This document shows, piece by piece, positions 1-4,664 of a DNA stretch of 14,259 nt. The stretch is from Myxococcales bacterium (lineage in GTDB: Bacteria; Myxococcota_C; UBA6777). Position 1 is the stretch's first letter. Each line of letters begins with the position of its first letter. The stretch is taken from contig JALTMC010000556.1 in NCBI GenBank assembly GCA_027005175.1, positions 1 to 14,259 on the forward strand, given 5' to 3'. The notes under the pieces are model-generated. The model worked only from the letters and a program-made list of their open reading frames with translations. It made no database searches and was not told where the DNA came from. Made by a program: the position numbers and the translations under genes.

Positions 1-48
1 AGGTGTCTTTCGTGCCAAAGGGAGACTGTCAAGAGCGAGACAGCCCAC

Positions 49-170
49 TTCTTCAGAAGGTGCCAGGAGGTCGAATGTCCGAGGTCTTTCGGAGATATTG
101 AAAGGTTGCTTCTTCAGAAGGTGCCAAGAGGTCGGATGCCCGAGGTCTTTCGGAGATATTGAAAGGTTGC
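49..170. repeat. Two tandem 61-bp repeats
   Basis: Copy 1 is 49-109 and copy 2 is 110-170; they differ at 3 of 61 positions. The array starts 6 bp past the stop codon of the minus-strand gene at 177. Read on the minus strand, each unit holds an open stretch with FQYLRKTS and ending GTF then TGA. The unit nearest the gene continues the gene's own frame after its TGA. That peptide resembles the gene's tail (FIYLSKT versus FQYLRKT), so the units may be diverged copies of the gene end. On the plus strand each copy also carries a ribosome-binding-like site (AGGAGGT or AAGAGGT) and an 8-codon ORF, MSEVFRRY or MPEVFRRY. In 1-48 I see nothing recognisable. Confidence 0.9.
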
Positions 171-176
171 AGAGGT

Positions 177-1289
177 TCAGGACGATTCTCTTTTGCGAGC
201 TTTGGTCTTTGAAAGGTAGATAAACAAGCCAACCACGATCGTAGCGGGGATGCTTCCATAGAAGAGGAGGGAGCGTGGAGTGAGTTGGGCTGCGGTCCAG
301 CTTGTGGAAAGTTGGCTTGTATCAAGCAGGTATTGTTCGAGGTGGGCACCGCACCAGACTAGCCCGGCAGAGACGAGAGCTGCACCCAGAGCATGGCCAA
401 GGAAGGGCCAAACACGAGCCCATCCTAGGTGAGTTGTTCTCCCGGCATGGAAGGTGAACAGCCAGGTTGTGAAGCCCAAGCTGAGAAGGAAACCCAGAGC
501 GGAGAAGAAAAAGCCAAAAGGAAGAGGCGTGGATGTTTGTTGGACTCGAAGTATCATGGCGTCCGCTGGAATACCAACAAAACCACCAGACCAAATCGTA
601 CCCCTCTTTGTTAAAGGAAGAGATGATGATAGCTCCCACCCCTGTTGAAATTTGACAAAGATGTCGAGCATGCCAAGATAGCCCCATTGGCGGGCCGGTG
701 AGAGGATATATCCAAAAATATAATCCCTGTACATCCGATATGTTGGATGGTGTTGACCCAGGGAAGCGTTGTATCTGACGACGAGGTGATGTCTTCCTTT
801 GGGCACAACCAACCCACACTTAAAACCATGTTTCTTTTCTGGGTAGAGCAACCCTCTCACCTTGGAAGACTCGGGAAGCCTCCAAACTCTTGGGATATGA
901 GTTGGCTTTGCTTCCTCGCACCGAATCTTGTTGCCGTTTAAAGATACCACTGCACCTGTTGGATCGTTCCTTAAAAAGTGCAATCGGAGTTTTTGGGTCT
1001 TTTTTTTGTTTTCCAAGCTATAGCGAACCGTGATGGTGATAGGACGGTTGCTGTCGAGTGGCGTCATATTAATATGAAGGGTTTCATGCAGGACCAGTAT
1101 CTCTTTCGAAGCACCAAGGGGCTCACCCACAGGTTCTCCTGGTTTCCAAGTACTCGCTGCCTCCACAACCATGGGGAAGGCAAAGAGAGCGAGAGAGAAA
1201 AGAATCTTCCATGGAGAGGGCGAAAAAGGACGAATCCTCCATCCGGTGGAAGCAAAAAGACTGCATTTTGAATGTCGAAGGCTATACAT
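177..1289 (-). CDS. Unrecognised exported protein with three C-terminal membrane helices
   Basis: 370 aa, family not recognised. The N-terminus looks like a signal peptide with a long basic n-region, a hydrophobic core at about 29-41 and a possible cleavage site near VEAA (43-46). Residues 47-253 are soluble and probably beta-rich, with two cysteines (C124, C158). Three hydrophobic helices follow at about 257-280, 294-315 and 337-359, and then a basic tail ending KARKRESS. A likely topology is an extracytoplasmic domain anchored by the C-terminal helices; this is inference. The ATG at 1289 has no good ribosome-binding site, and the next methionine (residue 40) would destroy the signal peptide, so the upstream ATG is preferred. 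It is transcribed divergently from the PilZ gene. The stop is followed at once by the 61-bp repeats. Confidence 0.75.
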   Translation of the reverse strand: MYSLRHSKCSLFASTGWRIRPFSPSPWKILFSLALFAFPMVVEAASTWKPGEPVGEPLGASKEILVLHETLHINMTPLDSNRPITITVRYSLENKKKTQKLRLHFLRNDPTGAVVSLNGNKIRCEEAKPTHIPRVWRLPESSKVRGLLYPEKKHGFKCGLVVPKGRHHLVVRYNASLGQHHPTYRMYRDYIFGYILSPARQWGYLGMLDIFVKFQQGWELSSSLPLTKRGTIWSGGFVGIPADAMILRVQQTSTPLPFGFFFSALGFLLSLGFTTWLFTFHAGRTTHLGWARVWPFLGHALGAALVSAGLVWCGAHLEQYLLDTSQLSTSWTAAQLTPRSLLFYGSIPATIVVGLFIYLSKTKARKRESS

Positions 1290-1311
1290 GTTTTCTGAAA
1301 AAACTCTCTTG

Positions 1312-1342
1312 GTATAGGTGGTTATGGCGTTCTTTGTGTCAA
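1312..1342 (-). promoter_or_regulatory. Possible sigma70-like promoter for the 177-1289 gene
   Basis: On the minus strand a perfect -35 hexamer TTGACA lies at 1342-1337. TATA-like bases follow (CCTATACC, 1318-1311), but the spacing is 18-20 bp and the -10 match is poor. It sits in the 93-bp divergent gap with the PilZ gene, and the predicted start would be about 15-20 bp before the ATG. Confidence 0.25.
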
Positions 1343-1382
1343 GCGTTGCTGTCTTAATTCAATCCTACCATGAAATGGTCGT

Positions 1383-2264
1383 ATGTTTTTATACAGGGTG
1401 CAGATTCTCAACATCACAGCGGGTTTTAGAATGCAACAAGACCAAAGAGCTTTTACAAGATATGATGCCTGTTTGAAGGTTGTGACCAAAGAAGCAGGCA
1501 AAGAACAGTTTTTACAGACAGCAAACGTGAGTCGTAGCGGTGCTTTTGTTTATACAGAGCACCCACGACCACTTGGCTTTCTCGTGAAGTTAGCCTTTGA
1601 GCTTCCAGACCAAAGTGTCGTTTCTGTGATGGCAAAAGTGGCTCGCTCCATTTTGCCAGAGGAGAGTGAGCAATGTGGTATGGGTGTGGCCTTCTTTTGC
1701 CTTGATAAGGATCACAAACACTGTTGGGATAGCTATATCCTCGGGCTGCGAGCACCAAAGGCACCTGTGGTTCCTCTCTCTTTGGAAACACCGCTTCCTG
1801 AACATACGGTGGATAGGACATCTACGGACGAATCGGAGTCTTCTGACGAGGATCATTCTCAAAAACCCGCAGGGTCTCGTTCTCATAAGCGTCATGTCAC
1901 ATCATTTTTGGTGCGTCTCAAAGACCGTGAGCGTCTTCATCAATTTTTCACGGAAGATATTAGTGCAGGCGGTATGTTCTTAAAGACTCCTCTTTTGAAA
2001 AGAGAAGGGGAAGAGGTCGAGCTTATCTTGGTTCACCCCGAGACGGAAGATGAATTTCGGATGAGTGGCTTTGTGCGACGTGTTGTGAAAGGCTCCATTC
2101 GTGAGCGTGGTATGGGCATTGAGTTCGCCCCCCTTTCAAAGAAAACTCTCAAAGCCCTTCACGAATTTATTCTTACAGGAATCAACTTCTTGGACGCTTC
2201 GTGTGAAATGGACGAAGAAGAAGAGCTGCTCTTCTCGCCCGCACAATGGAGACAGGTGGTATAA
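1383..2264 (+). CDS. Tandem PilZ domain protein (c-di-GMP receptor)
   Basis: 293 aa with two PilZ domains, at about 20-118 and 163-267, joined by an acidic, serine-rich linker (about 125-162). Each keeps both c-di-GMP binding motifs. Domain 1 has R22-AFT-R26 and NVSRSG (N48, S50, G53). Domain 2 has R166-SHK-R170 and DISAGG (D192, S194, G197). PilZ proteins with intact RxxxR and D/NxSxxG usually bind cyclic di-GMP and pass the signal to a partner; the output here is unknown. There is no signal peptide or membrane segment, so it is probably cytoplasmic. The tail is acidic (EMDEEEEL). Neither the ATG at 1383 nor the one at 1431 (residue 17) has a clear ribosome-binding site. Residue 17 lies just before the RxxxR motif and is an equally plausible start. 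A cyclase/phosphodiesterase lies 2.4 kb downstream. Confidence 0.93.
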   Translation: MFLYRVQILNITAGFRMQQDQRAFTRYDACLKVVTKEAGKEQFLQTANVSRSGAFVYTEHPRPLGFLVKLAFELPDQSVVSVMAKVARSILPEESEQCGMGVAFFCLDKDHKHCWDSYILGLRAPKAPVVPLSLETPLPEHTVDRTSTDESESSDEDHSQKPAGSRSHKRHVTSFLVRLKDRERLHQFFTEDISAGGMFLKTPLLKREGEEVELILVHPETEDEFRMSGFVRRVVKGSIRERGMGIEFAPLSKKTLKALHEFILTGINFLDASCEMDEEEELLFSPAQWRQVV

Positions 2265-2385
2265 CCTTCACTTCATCGGGCTTGCTTTGGCGTCTCGACG
2301 TGAAAAACCATGCCTGTTATGTTGTTTTTGTCGTTCTTCCTTTTGAAGGATGGCTTGAACAAATCGAAAGAGTGGAGGTTCAGGT

Positions 2386-2805
2386 ATGAGTTTGCCTTGG
2401 AAAGGGCAATTGCCGATCAAGGTATATTACGAAGATACGGATTCTCTTGGCATTGTGTATTATGCGAACTATCTCAAGTACTTTGAACGTGCTCGGACGG
2501 AGATGTTTGCATCGGCAGGCCGATCCCTCCATGATTGGAACCAGATGGGTTGTAACTTTGCTGTCTCCAAAGCCAATGTCACGTTCCATTCTCCTGCACG
2601 TTTAAGTGACAAGTGTATTGTCCATACATCCAGGTTGACAAGTCGCTCTCCTTACCGGGTAAAACTTCATCAACAGTTGTTTCGCGAAGAGGTCCTGTTA
2701 ACGGAAGCGATGATTCATCTGGTTTGTTTGGACCACGAGCTAGCACTTCGCGAATTTCCCGAGGAGTGGATCGATGATCTCATGGCAGACCCTCCGGAAG
2801 ACTGA
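2386..2805 (+). CDS. ybgC: YbgC-family acyl-CoA thioesterase (hotdog fold)
   Basis: 139 aa, the usual length for the family. The N-terminal signature is YYEDTDSLGIVYYANYLKYF (14-33), followed by ERARTEMF; this is the 4-hydroxybenzoyl-CoA thioesterase/YbgC active-site region, and D19 matches the catalytic aspartate of that family. Known relatives hydrolyse acyl-CoA or acyl-ACP thioesters in the cytoplasm; in many Proteobacteria ybgC is next to tol-pal genes, but none is seen here. The start is secure: GGAGG at 2374-2378 lies 7 nt before the ATG. It is on the same strand as the PilZ gene, 121 bp downstream. The last 36 coding bases around WIDDLMADPPED are repeated downstream at 2843-2878. Confidence 0.95.
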   Translation: MSLPWKGQLPIKVYYEDTDSLGIVYYANYLKYFERARTEMFASAGRSLHDWNQMGCNFAVSKANVTFHSPARLSDKCIVHTSRLTSRSPYRVKLHQQLFREEVLLTEAMIHLVCLDHELALREFPEEWIDDLMADPPED

Positions 2806-2878
2806 TCCAAAAATTCCGTTCATTATCGATTTTTCGGTTGATGTGGATCGATGATCTCATGGCAGACCCCCCGGAAGA
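2766..2878 (+). repeat. Direct repeat of the ybgC 3' end (36 bp, two copies)
   Basis: Copy 1 (2766-2801) is the end of the ybgC coding sequence up to the stop. Copy 2 (2843-2878) matches 35 of 36 bases, offset by 77 bp. Copy 2 also reads as WIDDLMADPPED in its own frame, then GS and a TGA, so it is an alternative gene end with its own stop. The 41-bp spacer contains an imperfect inverted repeat (CCAAAAAT against ATTTTTCGG). The rest of the gap up to 3005 holds no other feature I can support. Confidence 0.93.
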
Positions 2879-3005
2879 TGGCTCTTGACTTTTCTTGAAT
2901 CTTTGAATTCATTCAGTGTGTTGGGTATTGGGCCGAACTTTTTCTGTGGTGCTTCGTCGTAGTTGCTCGCGATAAGGAGAGCAACTGCGATAGTGAGGTA
3001 GCCCA

Positions 3006-4301
3006 ATGACGATGTATGTTGGCCTGGATTTTGGAACAACCAACTCTGCGATAGCGACGGCTCTTCCGGATCGAACTGTGCGAGTTCCACAGTTTCGGAT
3101 GGAAGAGGGTTATGTCCGTACCTTTCGTTCGATCATCTATTTTTCCTCTTTACAATTTGACCGTAACGGTCAGCCTCTCGTATTTACCGGTCCCAAAGGT
3201 CTTGAGCACTATCTGGAAGAGGGGGGAGAGGGCAGGCTTGTACTCTCCCCTAAAAACTCTCTCGCCAACACAATGTTTGAATCGACCAGGATTCAATTCA
3301 AACATTATAAGCTCGAAGAACTCATCGCTTTCATCCTTAGAGATCTGTGCTTTGTTGCACAAGAGCAGCTCGGAGCATTGGGGTCCCGTGTGGTTGCGGG
3401 TCGTCCTGTCCACTTTGCGGGAGGTCAGACCCAAGCCGACGAGACGATAGCTCTTCAGAGGCTTACCAAAGCTCTTCAGTCGGTTGGATTTTCGGAGATA
3501 CTCTTTGAATATGAACCCGTCGCCGCAGCGTATTGCTATGATCGAGAACTCAACCATGATGAGTTAATCCTAGTTGCTGACTTTGGTGGGGGAACGGCGG
3601 ATTTTTGCGTGATGGAGGTGGGGCCGAATGCTCGGAGGAAGAAGTCATCCCAGCGGATCCTTGGCACGGATGGTGTCGGGGTTGCTGGAGATACCTTTGA
3701 CAGCAGAGTGGTGCATCATCTCTTCTCTCCTTATCTCGGACGTGGCTCAAGTTTTCGCTCTCAATTTGGTGATGTCTTACCGATGCCTATGTGGATCTAC
3801 TCCAAGTTAAGTCAGTGGTATACGATCGGTTTGCTGCGGGATAAAAAAACATTAAATATGTTGAATGATCTACACCGAGAATCCTTGGAACCTGAGAAAG
3901 TAGGTGATCTGATTGAGTTTATTGAGCATGAGTTGGGATTTTATCTGTACCAAGCTGTTGAACATGCAAAAATTCAACTTTCTTCTGCTGAGCATACGCC
4001 GTTTCGATTTTCAGAACTCCATCGACCGATTGAAACATCCCTCTCTCGTTTCGAGTTTGAAGACTGGATTCAGGCTGATGTGGCTGCCATCTCTCAGTGC
4101 TGTGATCGGCTGATGGCTTCGATCGGCTTGGCTCCTTCGGATGTGGACAAGGTCTTTCTCACAGGGGGAAGCTCTCTCGTACCGAGAGTCCGACGTTGGT
4201 TCCAAACACGTTTTGGTGAGGATAAAATTGGTGATGGAGATACCTTCACCTCCGTTGCTCAAGGACTTGCTCTTCGGGCTCTTGATCTCACAATGTCTTA
4301 A
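3006..4301 (+). CDS. yegD: YegD-type Hsp70-like ATPase without substrate-binding domain
   Basis: 431 aa actin/Hsp70-fold ATPase. The phosphate-1 motif is GLDFGTTNSAIA (6-17), the connect-1 region is EYEPVAAAYCYD (168-179), phosphate-2 is ADFGGGTADF (191-200), and the adenosine motif is LTGGSSLVPRV (385-395). It ends there, with no beta-sandwich peptide-binding domain, unlike DnaK (about 640 aa) but like E. coli YegD (about 450 aa). Other stretches also resemble YegD as I recall it: GRPVHF (132-137), LEPEKV, and the QLSSAEHTPF region. YegD is a poorly characterised putative chaperone-like protein; substrate and partner are unknown. GAGG at 2995-2998 supports the ATG at 3006; M3 at 3012 is a less likely alternative. 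No dnaJ or grpE neighbour is visible. Confidence 0.92.
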   Translation: MTMYVGLDFGTTNSAIATALPDRTVRVPQFRMEEGYVRTFRSIIYFSSLQFDRNGQPLVFTGPKGLEHYLEEGGEGRLVLSPKNSLANTMFESTRIQFKHYKLEELIAFILRDLCFVAQEQLGALGSRVVAGRPVHFAGGQTQADETIALQRLTKALQSVGFSEILFEYEPVAAAYCYDRELNHDELILVADFGGGTADFCVMEVGPNARRKKSSQRILGTDGVGVAGDTFDSRVVHHLFSPYLGRGSSFRSQFGDVLPMPMWIYSKLSQWYTIGLLRDKKTLNMLNDLHRESLEPEKVGDLIEFIEHELGFYLYQAVEHAKIQLSSAEHTPFRFSELHRPIETSLSRFEFEDWIQADVAAISQCCDRLMASIGLAPSDVDKVFLTGGSSLVPRVRRWFQTRFGEDKIGDGDTFTSVAQGLALRALDLTMS

Positions 4302-4318
4302 TCCAAGTGGATGACGTG

Positions 4319-4347
4319 TTGTAGGAATATTTCATTGATGTTATGCT
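4319..4347 (+). promoter_or_regulatory. Weak sigma70-like promoter candidate
   Basis: TTGTAG (4319-4324), a 17-bp spacer and TATGCT (4342-4347). The spacing is ideal, but the hexamers match consensus at only 3 and 4 of 6 positions. If real, it would transcribe the short ORFs and the GGDEF-EAL gene. Confidence 0.2.
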
Positions 4348-4396
4348 AGTCTTTGTCTATTCTTTGTCAGGAAGTGAGTCAGCCAGTGTCTCTCTA

Positions 4397-4426
4397 GGGA
4401 GGGAAGAAAAATGAACCATCCCTCCC
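4397..4426 (+). promoter_or_regulatory. Hairpin that could hide a ribosome-binding site
   Basis: GGGAGGGA (4397-4404) pairs perfectly with TCCCTCCC (4419-4426) around a 14-nt loop. The left arm is a strong Shine-Dalgarno-like sequence for the ATG at 4411, and that ATG lies in the loop. Folding would block translation of the 4411-4521 ORF. There is no T-run after the stem, so it does not look like an intrinsic terminator. Confidence 0.45.
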
Positions 4427-4521
4427 GATGTAGAAACGCCCAACGCATTGATATTCTTCCGCTATTTTTTTTGCCCGTGCGGGGCTTGTCCTTGGCAATT
4501 CCTCTCATCTTGCACAAATGA
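4411..4521 (+). CDS. Possible 36-aa small protein or leader peptide
   Basis: ATG at 4411, stop TGA at 4519-4521. GGGAGGG at 4397-4403 lies 7 nt upstream. The peptide begins MNHPSRCRNAQR, which is basic, and continues with a hydrophobic stretch (ILPLFFLPVRGLSLAIPLIL), so it could be a small membrane peptide. A run of eight T codes for its Phe-Phe-Leu and could be slippage-prone. No homologue is recognised. It may be chance; support is only the ribosome-binding site and the hydrophobic segment. Confidence 0.28.
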   Translation: MNHPSRCRNAQRIDILPLFFLPVRGLSLAIPLILHK

Positions 4522-4592
4522 TTCATGATTTGGTTGGAACGACCGTTTTACTGAGTAGCGATCTTGAATTGTATGGGTAGGGGAAGGAGAGT

Positions 4593-4664
4593 ATGGGTAA
4601 GGATTCAAGAGGAGAGACAGCCGATGTGGTTCTTAAACATGTGAGAATCAGGTTTGTAGTATGA
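4593..4664 (+). CDS. Possible 23-aa leader peptide coupled to the GGDEF-EAL gene
   Basis: ATG at 4593, stop TGA at 4662-4664. AAGGAG (4584-4589) precedes the start, with a short 3-nt gap. The peptide starts MGKDSRGETADVV and ends RIRFVV. Its stop overlaps the ATG of the 999-aa gene as ATGA (4661-4664), the classic arrangement for translational coupling. The large gene lacks a good ribosome-binding site of its own, which fits. An alternative is that this is the remnant of a longer N-terminus broken by a frameshift. Confidence 0.38.
   Translation: MGKDSRGETADVVLKHVRIRFVV

Larger units (their letters stand above)
4302..4660 (+). other. 359-bp leader region upstream of the GGDEF-EAL gene
   Basis: No long gene fits here. 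It holds a weak promoter-like pair (4319-4347), a perfect 8-bp inverted repeat (4397-4404 with 4419-4426), a candidate 36-codon ORF (4411-4521) containing a run of eight T (4465-4472), and a candidate 23-codon ORF (4593-4664) overlapping the next start. There is a short imperfect duplication of GTATGGGTARGG at 4571 and 4591. No T-tailed intrinsic terminator for yegD is visible. Confidence 0.6.

Noticed and set aside
322-819. 165-codon minus-strand frame overlapping the first gene
   Set aside because: Same strand, different frame, no ribosome-binding site; the 370-aa frame has the signal peptide and membrane helices expected of a real protein.
2885-2913. TTGACT and TTCATT 17 bp apart upstream of yegD as a promoter
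   Set aside because: The -10 hexamer is poor and the candidate is no better than background.
4465-4487. T-run next to GCCC/GGGGC stem as a terminator
   Set aside because: The T-run precedes the stem on the plus strand and becomes an A-run after it on the minus strand, so it fits a terminator in neither direction.
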